NCBI GenBank assembly: GCA_007127615.1
Contig: SKZB01000153.1
Location: 1 to 7,082, forward strand
DNA length: 7,082 nt
Direction of reading: 5' to 3'
Source: Phycisphaerales bacterium
GTDB taxonomy: Bacteria; Planctomycetota; Phycisphaerae; Phycisphaerales; SM1A02
Part shown: positions 1 through 5,885 of the stretch, piece after piece
Layout: each line of letters starts with the position of its first letter
Position numbering within the stretch: the stretch's first letter is position 1
Position numbers and translations under genes: made by a program
Notes under the pieces: model-generated
What the model saw: the letters and a program-made list of their open reading frames with translations, nothing else
The model's database searches: none
What the model was told of the DNA's origin: nothing

Positions 1-723
1 GAGGCGTTCCCATTCGCCCGCCAACGCCCGCTGGCGCGCGAGCGCTTCTTCGAATCGCCCGAGCGAACGCAGACACCGCGCGACCGCCCACTGCGCGATC
101 AACGTTTCGCGCTTCCGGCCGCGTTCCTCCCTCGCTTCGACCGCGCGCTCAAAATGATCGAGGGCCCGCTCGTACTCACCGCGATCGTGGTAAGTCCAGC
201 CGAGGTTGTTCAGCAGCGAGGCGCGCCACCGGCGGGCGCGTTCGTCATCGGATGACTCCGCCAGTTCCAGCGCTCGCTCATTCCACCGCTGCGATTCGTC
301 GGAGTCCGAGACGATGGCGAGCATGTGGGCGGCATCGACGGCGAGCGCATCCCACCGGAGTGAAGTCGCGATCTTCCACGCCTCCTCGAAAAGCGGCGGC
401 GCTGCATCAGGATCACCGGCAGAATTGAAGACCCGGCCGCGCTCGATCGCGTACCACGGAAGCACTTCGCCATGCCCGCCGTCCTTCGGGTGCGGCGCCG
501 CGGTCTTCTCCACCCGGTCGAGCAGGGCGTGGGCTTCGTCGAAGCGTCGCTGCAATCCGAGCGCACGGGCCTGCTGCGTCAGAAGCACGAGCCGGTTGGC
601 GGCATCGGACTCACCGGCGACCGCCTCCGCGAAGCGCCGTTCGCTGGCGAGGGGATCGTGAAAATCCCAGAGCCGATCGATCAGATCATGGACGTGTCTT
701 CGCGGATCATCGCTTGTCGCCAC
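1..723 (-). CDS. Tetratricopeptide (TPR) repeat protein, C-terminally cut by the window edge
   Basis: The minus-strand frame stays open for 241 codons from a GTG at 723-721 to base 1, with no stop, so the C-terminus lies outside the window. The GTG is chosen because a strong AGGAGG Shine-Dalgarno sits 8 nt upstream of it (plus-strand bases 732-737). The product is helical, with TPR-like units near residues 44-72, 90-117, 157-189 and 200-231. The third is the clearest: L164, G165, Y168, G172, Y174, A177, F181 and A184 fit the TPR consensus (NLGWTYHDRGEYERALDHF). There is no signal peptide or membrane segment, so it is probably cytoplasmic. TPRs mediate protein-protein contacts; no catalytic domain is visible and the partner is unknown. 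It resembles, from memory, a conserved family of roughly 250-300 residue TPR proteins of unknown function. It is transcribed divergently from the reductase gene. A larger protein with further domains beyond the edge cannot be excluded. Confidence 0.85.
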   Translation of the reverse strand, partial: MATSDDPRRHVHDLIDRLWDFHDPLASERRFAEAVAGESDAANRLVLLTQQARALGLQRRFDEAHALLDRVEKTAAPHPKDGGHGEVLPWYAIERGRVFNSAGDPDAAPPLFEEAWKIATSLRWDALAVDAAHMLAIVSDSDESQRWNERALELAESSDDERARRWRASLLNNLGWTYHDRGEYERALDHFERAVEAREERGRKRETLIAQWAVARCLRSLGRFEEALARQRALAGEWERL

Positions 724-817
724 TGCGGAATCCTCCTGCCGAGTCGACCACGGCATCCGGCGGCCCCATGACACGGGACCATCCCGGACACGGTCCAACG
801 CGCGGCCGGTTCGGTTC

Positions 818-846
818 ACGATAGCCCGTTCCGGGGAAGCTCACAA
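818..846 (-). promoter_or_regulatory. Candidate sigma70-type promoter for the TPR gene
   Basis: Reading the minus strand, TTGTGA (plus bases 841-846) and TATCGT (818-823) are separated by exactly 17 bp; each matches the -35/-10 consensus at 4 of 6 positions. Transcription would begin near base 811, giving a leader of about 88 nt before the GTG at 723. The rest of the divergent gap (724-945) contains only the TPR gene's ribosome binding site and the opposing promoter candidate at 912-917; I see no other gene or strong repeat in it. This is prediction from sequence only. Confidence 0.4.
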
Positions 847-911
847 TCGCAAAGCAGCACGATCCGGCGATGGTCTGCTGTCCCGCAACGGAATCCACGG
901 CCCGGAGTCGG

Positions 912-917
912 TATGAT
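912..917 (+). promoter_or_regulatory. Candidate -10 box (TATGAT) for the reductase gene
   Basis: TATGAT differs from TATAAT at one position, but no convincing -35 hexamer lies 16-19 bp upstream. If used, transcription would begin near 924, placing the start codon at 946 about 20 nt into the message and excluding the alternative ATG at 913, which overlaps this box. That is the main reason for preferring the 946 start. Confidence 0.35.
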
Positions 918-945
918 CATTCGTGGTAATGAAGACCGCCATCAC

Positions 946-2298
946 ATGAAGCCACAAAAACCGAACACAACTCGCGGCGGGCGCCTGCTGCTCGGTACGT
1001 TCTGGATCGGACTCTACTTCCTGCTGACGATCGGGCCGCTTGCGATCATTTATCTCGGCGAAGCGCCGCCCGGCCGCGGGTTCTGGATCGAGCTTTCGAT
1101 TGCGCTCGGCTTCATCGGTATGGCGATGATCACCGTGCAGTTCGTGATTACGGCCCGAATCGACCGTATCAACGGACCGTACGGCATTGATGTGATCTAC
1201 CAGTTTCACCGGCAGATTTCGATCCTCAGTATCACGCTCATCCTGATCCATCCGATCATGCTGTTCGCGGCCGACCCGGACCGGTACCTGCCGCTGCTGC
1301 GCATCTGGGAGGCGCCGCTGCGGGCGGTGCTCGCCTGGCTGGGGCTGCTGGGGCTCATCACGATCGCCGCCACCTCAATCTGGCGCGTGAAGCTCGGATT
1401 GTCCTACGAGACGTGGCGAATCCTGCACGGCATCCTCGCGGTGGCGGTGCTTGCCCTTGCGCTCGGACACGTGCTGGGCGTGGGGCATTACCTGGAACAA
1501 TTCTGGCAGCGCGGCATGTGGGTCGGCATGGCCGCGATCGTCGTACTCGTCAGCGGCTACGTGCGCCTCGTCAAGCCGCTGCTCATGCAGCGAAAACCGT
1601 GGCGCGTCGTCAACGTCAGGCGTGAGTGCGGCCGCTCGTGGACCGTCGAACTCGAACCCGACGGTCACCGGGGCCTGCGCTTTCAACCGGGTCAGTTCGC
1701 CTGGGTGACCTTCGGCCGGTCGGTCTGGATGATCCGGGAACATCCCTTCTCGTTTTCCTCCAGCGCGGAGCGATCCGGCCGGGTTGCGTTCACGATCAAG
1801 GAGAACGGCGACTTTACGGATCACATCGGCGAGACGAAGCCCGGAACGCCTGCGTATCTCGACGGACCCCACGGCGTCTTTACGATCGACCGGCGACCGG
1901 ACGTGAAAGGGGCCGTCTTCATCGCCGGCGGCATCGGGGTGACCCCCATCATGTCGATGCTGCGCACGCTCGCGGACCGGGAAGATTCGCGCCGGTTCGT
2001 GCTCATCTACGGCTGCCCGGCGTGGGATCAAGTAACCTTTCGCGATGAGTGGTCGGAGCTGGAAGAGCGGCTTGATCTCAAGGTCATCATCGTCCTCGAC
2101 GATCCACCGGAGGGCTGGGAGGGCGAGTCGGGCCGGATCGACGAAGCGCTGCTCCAACGGCATCTGCCCGAGGATCGCGCGGCGTATGAGCACTACATCT
2201 GCGGCCCGCCGGCCATGATGGCAAGCGTGCGCGAAGTGCTGCCGACAATCGGCGTGCCGGCGGAGCGCATTGAAATGGAGGAGTTCGAGCTCGCCTGA
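946..2298 (+). CDS. Ferric reductase / NADPH-oxidase-like transmembrane flavocytochrome
   Basis: This 450-residue membrane protein likely moves electrons from cytosolic NAD(P)H through FAD and two b-type haems across the membrane to ferric iron or another acceptor. Residues 14-206 form about six hydrophobic helices. Histidines H88/H102 and H161/H175 sit as two pairs each 14 apart, the expected bis-haem spacing of the ferric reductase-like transmembrane domain. The C-terminal half is a ferredoxin-NADP reductase-type module: FAD motif HPFSFSS (266-272), GPHG (307-310), nucleotide-binding GGIGVTP (328-334) and CGPPAMM (419-425). There is no C-terminal 2Fe-2S domain. The start is uncertain: an ATG at 913 has GGAG 5 nt upstream and would add 11 residues, but it overlaps a TATGAT box. 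The TGA overlaps the ATG of a tiny downstream ORF. A putative iron permease lies 356 bp downstream. The family call is firm; the acceptor (iron, oxygen, quinone or other) is not determined by the sequence. Confidence 0.9.
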   Translation: MKPQKPNTTRGGRLLLGTFWIGLYFLLTIGPLAIIYLGEAPPGRGFWIELSIALGFIGMAMITVQFVITARIDRINGPYGIDVIYQFHRQISILSITLILIHPIMLFAADPDRYLPLLRIWEAPLRAVLAWLGLLGLITIAATSIWRVKLGLSYETWRILHGILAVAVLALALGHVLGVGHYLEQFWQRGMWVGMAAIVVLVSGYVRLVKPLLMQRKPWRVVNVRRECGRSWTVELEPDGHRGLRFQPGQFAWVTFGRSVWMIREHPFSFSSSAERSGRVAFTIKENGDFTDHIGETKPGTPAYLDGPHGVFTIDRRPDVKGAVFIAGGIGVTPIMSMLRTLADREDSRRFVLIYGCPAWDQVTFRDEWSELEERLDLKVIIVLDDPPEGWEGESGRIDEALLQRHLPEDRAAYEHYICGPPAMMASVREVLPTIGVPAERIEMEEFELA

Positions 2299-2444
2299 TG
2301 GTTCCGCGGGCGGTCACGATCCAAGGATTTAAGCGAAGCGGGATTCAAGCGATGCGACACCAACGGATGTTTCGAATCATGATCGGGCTGGTCGCGGCGT
2401 ACCTGGTCATCGCCACGATCTTCGCGGCCATCCGCAGTCTGTAG
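2298..2444 (+). CDS. Possible small single-helix membrane protein, coupled to the reductase
   Basis: A 48-codon ORF begins at an ATG overlapping the reductase stop (TGATG, bases 2296-2300), an arrangement typical of translational coupling. An internal in-frame ATG at 2352 would give a 30-residue product. The N-terminal part is basic (several K and R); the C-terminal part, about residues 27-45, is a continuous hydrophobic segment (MIGLVAAYLVIATIFAA) ending in RSL, which fits one inner-membrane helix with a positively charged N-side. The 3' part from codon 19 has G or C at most third positions, like its neighbours, whereas the first 18 codons do not, which favours the shorter form. Shine-Dalgarno support is weak for both starts: GGAGGAG lies 14 nt before 2298, and nothing good precedes 2352. 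I recognise no family. If real, it may be an accessory subunit of the reductase; a chance ORF is also possible. Confidence 0.42.
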   Translation: MVPRAVTIQGFKRSGIQAMRHQRMFRIMIGLVAAYLVIATIFAAIRSL

Positions 2445-2462
2445 GATAGATCTATGGTTCGG

Positions 2463-2526
2463 GGCACGGAGGCACAAAGAGACAAAGGGACAAAGCGACG
2501 GAGCGACGGAGCGACGGAGGGACGGG
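2463..2526 (+). repeat. Degenerate octamer tandem array, eight units
   Basis: Eight consecutive 8-bp units occupy 64 bp without interruption. Unit forms are GGCACGGA, GGCACAAA, GAGACAAA, GGGACAAA, three GCGACGGA, and GGGACGGG. The pattern is G-[GCA]-[GC]-A-C, then a purine-rich triplet (GGA or AAA; GGG in the last unit). A period of 8 is not a multiple of 3, so this is not a coding repeat. It is the main content of the gap between the small ORF (ending 2444) and the permease (2655). A second array of the same kind and orientation begins at 7030. Function is unknown; arrays of this style recur between genes in some planctomycete genomes as I recall. Confidence 0.85.
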
Positions 2527-2614
2527 TTGGTGCCCTGCCGATCACTCCGGCGCAGCCGGCGAAGTGGGCCGGGCCTCTCCGCGGGTACGCTGACAGAATC
2601 TGAACGGGCCGCCC

Positions 2615-2645
2615 TTGCCCCGGCCACGGGCGGGATTGGTACACT
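2615..2645 (+). promoter_or_regulatory. Candidate extended -10 promoter for the ABC permease
   Basis: TGGTACACT (2637-2645) is an extended -10 element: TGn followed by TACACT. A possible -35, TTGCCC (2615-2620), lies 19 bp upstream, longer than ideal. Transcription would start near 2651-2653, two to four bases before the ATG at 2655, implying a leaderless mRNA. An inverted repeat, CCGCCC (2609-2614) with GGGCGG (2628-2633), straddles the -35 and spacer and could be an operator or simply GC-rich chance. The same TGnTACACT form precedes dnaN. Confidence 0.45.
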
Positions 2646-2654
2646 TGGCCCCCC

Positions 2655-4382
2655 ATGCGGCTGCGGAACACGCCCCAACTCATCCTGCTGGCGCTGCTGC
2701 TCGCTTTTTTCGGCGCGTTCCTGATCTACCCGATCTGGCTCACCGTGGAGGGCGGTTTCCGCAGTCACGATGACGGCTTCACCTTCTTCCACGTGATGAC
2801 GGTCTTCGCCGACCCGGCCCTCCGGGCGGGGCTGATCAATGCCTTCGGCATCGCGGTCTTCACCACGCTGCTCTGTTTCGTCCTCGCGATTCCGCTGGCG
2901 ATCCTGGCGGCGAAGTGCGATTTTCCCGGCAAGACCGCGCTCAGCGCGCTGGTTCTGATTCCCCTCATCCTGCCCCCCTTCGTCGGCGCGATCGGTCTGC
3001 ACCACATCCTCGGCCGGACGGGGTCGATCAATTCTCTGCTGATGCACTTCGGGATGATCGACGAGGGGATCGACTTCATCGGTCGGGGGGGATTCTGGGC
3101 GATCGTCATCATCGAAGCCCTCCACCTCTATCCGATTCTGTACCTCAACGCGACGGCGGCGCTGGCGAATCTGGATCCCGCGCTGGAAGAGGCGGCGGAG
3201 AACCTCGGCGCCAGCCGGTGGCGGCGACTGCGCACGATCATCATGCCGCTGATTCGCCCGGGGCTCTTTGCCGGCGCAACGATCGTCTTCATCTGGTCGT
3301 TCACCGAGCTGGGCACACCGCTGATGTTCGACTACCAGACCGTCACACCGGTGCAGATCTTCAACGGCATCAAGGAGATGGACGCCTCCCAGCAGCCCTA
3401 CGCATTGACGGCGGTGATGCTGATCGCGGCGGTGCTGTTCTACGTACTCGGTAAGCTGGTTTTCGGCGGAAGGGCGCATGCGATGTACGCCAAAGCATCG
3501 ATTCAGTCCACGACGCGCAAGCTCACCGGCTGGCGCGGCTGGCTGGCGATGGCGGCGTTCGGGTTCGTGATCCTGCTCGCCATCCTGCCGCACTTCGGCG
3601 TCATTCTGGCGTCCCTGACCGTCGAGGGCCGGTGGTACCAGTCGGTGCTGCCCGAAGCGCTGACCATGCAGCACTATGCCGGCGCCCTCAGCCACGAACT
3701 GGCGGTCGGATCGATCCGCAACTCGCTCTTCTACGCGACCGCCGCGGTGATCATCGATCTCGGGCTGGGCATCCTGATCGGATACCTGATCGTGCGCACC
3801 CGCGTCCCGGGGCGGGGGCTGCTCGATTCACTCTCCATGCTGCCGCTCGCCGTGCCCGGTCTGGTGATGGCGTTCGGATATGTCGCGATGACCCTGCGCT
3901 GGCCGTTCGGTGAAGGCGATCCGCTGGAAGGGGTGATCGACGTGCTCGGCGCGGAACCGAATCCGATTCCTCTGCTGATTATCGCCTACGCGGTCCGTCG
4001 TCTGCCGTACGTGGTGCGGGCCACGGTGGCGGGGTTGGAGCAGACCTCCGGCGAACTGGAAGAAGCGGCGATGAACGTCGGGGCCTCGCGGCCGCGCGCG
4101 ATCCGGACGATCACGGTGCCGCTGATCATGGCGAACCTGATCGCCGGCGGCCTGCTTGCCTTCAGCTTTGCGATGCTGGAAGTCAGCGATTCGCTCATCC
4201 TCGCCCAGCGCGAGGAGCACTTCCCGATCACCAAGGCGATCTACGTGCTCTTCGAGCGGTTGGGCGACGGACAGTACATCGCCAGTGCGATGGGGGTGTG
4301 GGGGATGGCGCTGCTGGCGGTCACGCTGATCGGCGCGTCGATCATGATGGGCAAGAAGATGGGCGCGATCTTCCGGGTGTAG
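2655..4382 (+). CDS. Iron(III)-type ABC transporter permease, duplicated (two permease halves fused)
   Basis: This 575-residue inner-membrane protein carries two binding-protein-dependent permease domains in one chain, as in FbpB/AfuB-type Fe(III) permeases and the thiamine permease ThiP. Each half has about six helices (roughly residues 8-270 and 297-565). Each also has an EAA loop that docks the ATPase: EEAAENLGAS at 178-187 with P198, and EEAAMNVGAS at 469-478 with P489. A pore of the transporter would therefore need only one copy of this chain plus an ATPase dimer. No ATPase or periplasmic binding protein gene lies in the window; the next gene is rho on the other strand. There is no Shine-Dalgarno before the ATG (TTGGCCCCCC precedes it), and the predicted transcription start falls within a few bases, so translation is probably leaderless. 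Ferric iron is the likeliest substrate from family resemblance and from the upstream reductase, but thiamine, phosphonate-like or other small ligands remain possible. Confidence 0.88.
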   Translation: MRLRNTPQLILLALLLAFFGAFLIYPIWLTVEGGFRSHDDGFTFFHVMTVFADPALRAGLINAFGIAVFTTLLCFVLAIPLAILAAKCDFPGKTALSALVLIPLILPPFVGAIGLHHILGRTGSINSLLMHFGMIDEGIDFIGRGGFWAIVIIEALHLYPILYLNATAALANLDPALEEAAENLGASRWRRLRTIIMPLIRPGLFAGATIVFIWSFTELGTPLMFDYQTVTPVQIFNGIKEMDASQQPYALTAVMLIAAVLFYVLGKLVFGGRAHAMYAKASIQSTTRKLTGWRGWLAMAAFGFVILLAILPHFGVILASLTVEGRWYQSVLPEALTMQHYAGALSHELAVGSIRNSLFYATAAVIIDLGLGILIGYLIVRTRVPGRGLLDSLSMLPLAVPGLVMAFGYVAMTLRWPFGEGDPLEGVIDVLGAEPNPIPLLIIAYAVRRLPYVVRATVAGLEQTSGELEEAAMNVGASRPRAIRTITVPLIMANLIAGGLLAFSFAMLEVSDSLILAQREEHFPITKAIYVLFERLGDGQYIASAMGVWGMALLAVTLIGASIMMGKKMGAIFRV

Positions 4383-4386
4383 TGTG

Positions 4387-4409
4387 CGCGTGCGCCGAAG
4401 GTGCGCGCG
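4387..4409. terminator. Hairpin between convergent permease and rho genes, possible terminator
   Basis: CGCGTGCGCC (4387-4396) pairs with GGTGCGCGCG (4400-4409) across a GAA loop: ten pairs including two G-T wobbles. It begins five bases after the permease stop and lies in the 57-bp gap before the 3' end of rho. Neither side has a clear T-run, so it is not a classical intrinsic terminator; it could stabilise 3' ends or mark a Rho-dependent site. Confidence 0.35.
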
Positions 4410-4439
4410 GCGCGAATCGAAGTCAATCTGACGAAACGA

Positions 4440-5612
4440 TCAGCCGCTGACCAGAGACTCGTTGGTGGGCAGGCGTTTCAGCGCGGCGAGGAGCTGTTCG
4501 ATCTGCCGCGGCGGGGGCATGTTCATCAGACGACGCCGCAGCGCGGTGACGGTCTTCAGTTCCTTCCCGCCCATGAGCAGATCCTCTTTCCGTGTCCCGG
4601 AGGCCGCGAGATTGATCGCGGGAAAGAGCCGTTGCTCGGCGATGGAGCGGTCGAGGATCAGTTCCATGTTCCCGGTGCCTTTGAACTCTTCGAAGATAAT
4701 CTGATCGGCCCGGGAACCGGTGTCGACGAGGCAGGTGGCGATGATCGTCAGCGAGCCGCCCTCCTCGGCCTTGCGGGCGGCGCCGAAGAGTTGCTTGGGC
4801 ACTTCAAGGGCGCGGGAGTCCACCCCGCCGCTCATGGTGCGGCCGGAGGATCCGTAGCGTTTGGAGTTGTTGAACGCGCGCCCGAGCCGGGTGATGGAGT
4901 CGAGCAGGACGACGACATCGCGGCCGGCCTCGACCATGCGCTTGGCGCGTTCGATGGCGAGCATGCCCAGGGCGAGATGGGTCTCCACATCCTGGTCATT
5001 GGACGAGGCGAGCACCTGCGCGGGCACGTTGCGCCGGAAGTCAGTGACTTCCTCCGGCCGCTCATCGATGAGCAGGGCGACCAGGTCGACCTCGGGGAAG
5101 TTCTTCTTGATGCCGAATGCGATATTCTGAAGCAGGACGGTCTTGCCGGCCTTGGGCGGGGCGACGATCAGGCCGCGGGTCCCGAAGCCGATCGGACAGA
5201 ACAGGTCGATCAGGCGGCAGGCGGGGGGGCAGCCGTCGTACTCGAGGGTGATCCGCGGCTGGGGATCGATCGCGGTCAGTTCCTCGAAGGCCTTCCGCCG
5301 GGCGTAGACCTCGGGATCGAGTCCCTCGATTTCGACGACGTCATCGACAATCGGCCGGGCCTGACGGGGTTTGCGTCCGCGTCGTCTTCGGGCCTTTTTG
5401 TTGACGACGTTCACGGTCAGTCGCTGGCCCTGGCGCAAGGGATAGCGCTGCCCGAGTTCGAGGGGGACGAACGGATCACTCTGGCTGCCGGTGACCCAGC
5501 TTTCGAGTTGTCGGATGCGGCCTTCGGCCCCCTTGGGCCATTCGAGGATGCCGCTGAGGGTGGTCGTACCGCTCTCTGGTTTGGTTTCCGCCACGGCTGA
5601 GGGGTGTGTCAT
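4440..5612 (-). CDS. rho: Transcription termination factor Rho
   Basis: Rho is a hexameric RNA-dependent ATPase that loads on C-rich nascent RNA and dislodges RNA polymerase. The 390-residue protein has an intact motor: Walker A APPKAGKT (151-158), catalytic glutamate E184 in LIDERPEE, Walker [11 protein letters not shown] (233-242), Q-loop region [10 protein letters not shown] (261-270), R-loop KGTGN (321-325), and the arginine finger expected in SGTRKED near R351. The N-terminus is atypical. The helical Rho_N domain is absent, and the OB-fold part (about residues 18-115) is divergent: the usual GFGFLR-type RNA-binding segment is replaced by AEGRIRQLE (29-37), and a basic patch ([13 protein letters not shown], 72-84) follows. 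E. coli Rho has 419 residues, so the loss is at the N-terminus. The ATG at 5612 lacks a strong Shine-Dalgarno; the next candidate is a GTG at codon 7. The gene is divergent from dnaN and convergent with the permease. Confidence 0.97.
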   Translation of the reverse strand: MTHPSAVAETKPESGTTTLSGILEWPKGAEGRIRQLESWVTGSQSDPFVPLELGQRYPLRQGQRLTVNVVNKKARRRRGRKPRQARPIVDDVVEIEGLDPEVYARRKAFEELTAIDPQPRITLEYDGCPPACRLIDLFCPIGFGTRGLIVAPPKAGKTVLLQNIAFGIKKNFPEVDLVALLIDERPEEVTDFRRNVPAQVLASSNDQDVETHLALGMLAIERAKRMVEAGRDVVVLLDSITRLGRAFNNSKRYGSSGRTMSGGVDSRALEVPKQLFGAARKAEEGGSLTIIATCLVDTGSRADQIIFEEFKGTGNMELILDRSIAEQRLFPAINLAASGTRKEDLLMGGKELKTVTALRRRLMNMPPPRQIEQLLAALKRLPTNESLVSG

Positions 5613-5725
5613 AGGGGCTCATCGCACCGGTTCGATGGCCGGTGCCATTCCAGGCAGGTGTCATACGGTGAACTGGGTACCTGGGATTGACCGCCCGGGA
5701 GGGTGAGCCGGTCTGGGCGGCCAAC
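5613..5725 (-). promoter_or_regulatory. Predicted 5' leader of rho mRNA
   Basis: If the promoter at 5732-5760 is used, the rho message has an untranslated leader of about 110 nt. Its first bases could form a hairpin: on the minus strand GGCCGCCC (5722-5715) pairs with GGGCGGTC (5696-5689), eight pairs with one G-T wobble and an 18-nt loop. Rho represses its own gene through the leader in E. coli, so a long leader here would suit similar control; this is inference. Confidence 0.25.
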
Positions 5726-5731
5726 GGTGAA

Positions 5732-5760
5732 AGTAGAGCATCCAGCCGGAGAAAAGTCAA
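5732..5760 (-). promoter_or_regulatory. Candidate promoter for rho
   Basis: On the minus strand TTGACT (5755-5760; 5 of 6 to TTGACA) and TCTACT (5732-5737; 4 of 6 to TATAAT) are separated by 17 bp. A TGC directly before the -10 gives an extended element. This is the best-formed promoter in the window. It would initiate near 5725. Confidence 0.55.
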
Positions 5761-5835
5761 GGCATCAGATGGAATCGATCGGTCGGATCGGTACGGGCCG
5801 GCCCCGGACCACCATTTCTCGTAGGCGGCACGTCC

Positions 5836-5844
5836 TGATACACT
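5836..5844 (+). promoter_or_regulatory. Candidate extended -10 promoter for dnaN
   Basis: TGATACACT (5836-5844) is an extended -10 element like the one before the permease (TGGTACACT). The -35 side is poor (TTTCTC at 5815-5820 with an 18-bp spacer), so activity would rely on the TGn extension. Initiation near 5851 gives a leader of about 35 nt that includes the GAGGA ribosome binding site at 5871-5875. The 5613-5885 intergenic region shows no DnaA box (TTATCCACA) that I could find on either strand. Confidence 0.5.
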
Positions 5845-5885
5845 ATTCGGCTTAGTCCTGAAACATACATGAGGATTGATTCGCC

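Noticed and set aside
206..661. Plus-strand frame of 151 codons at the left end
   Set aside because: It is serine/arginine-rich and featureless, whereas the minus strand carries a continuous TPR protein with a strong Shine-Dalgarno.
2463..2526. CRISPR array
   Set aside because: Units are 8 bp, contiguous and without spacers, so they do not have the repeat-spacer structure of CRISPR.
2547..2559. CCGGC-GCA-GCCGG hairpin upstream of the permease
   Set aside because: Five pairs with a three-base loop and no T-run; expected by chance in DNA this rich in G and C.
2193..3695. 500-codon open frame on the minus strand antisense to the permease
   Set aside because: It is low-complexity, rich in R, D, E, Q and H, lacks any recognisable domain, and runs through both the octamer array and the small ORF. 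The opposite strand encodes a clear permease; in GC-rich DNA such antisense frames are common artefacts.
4401..5600. 399-codon open frame on the plus strand opposite rho
   Set aside because: It mirrors the rho coding sequence almost exactly, has no family resemblance, and its G/D/E/A-rich composition is what an antisense frame of a GC-rich gene gives.
5613..5885. Replication origin next to dnaN
   Set aside because: No DnaA-box-like sequences, no AT-rich unwinding region and no dnaA gene are visible.
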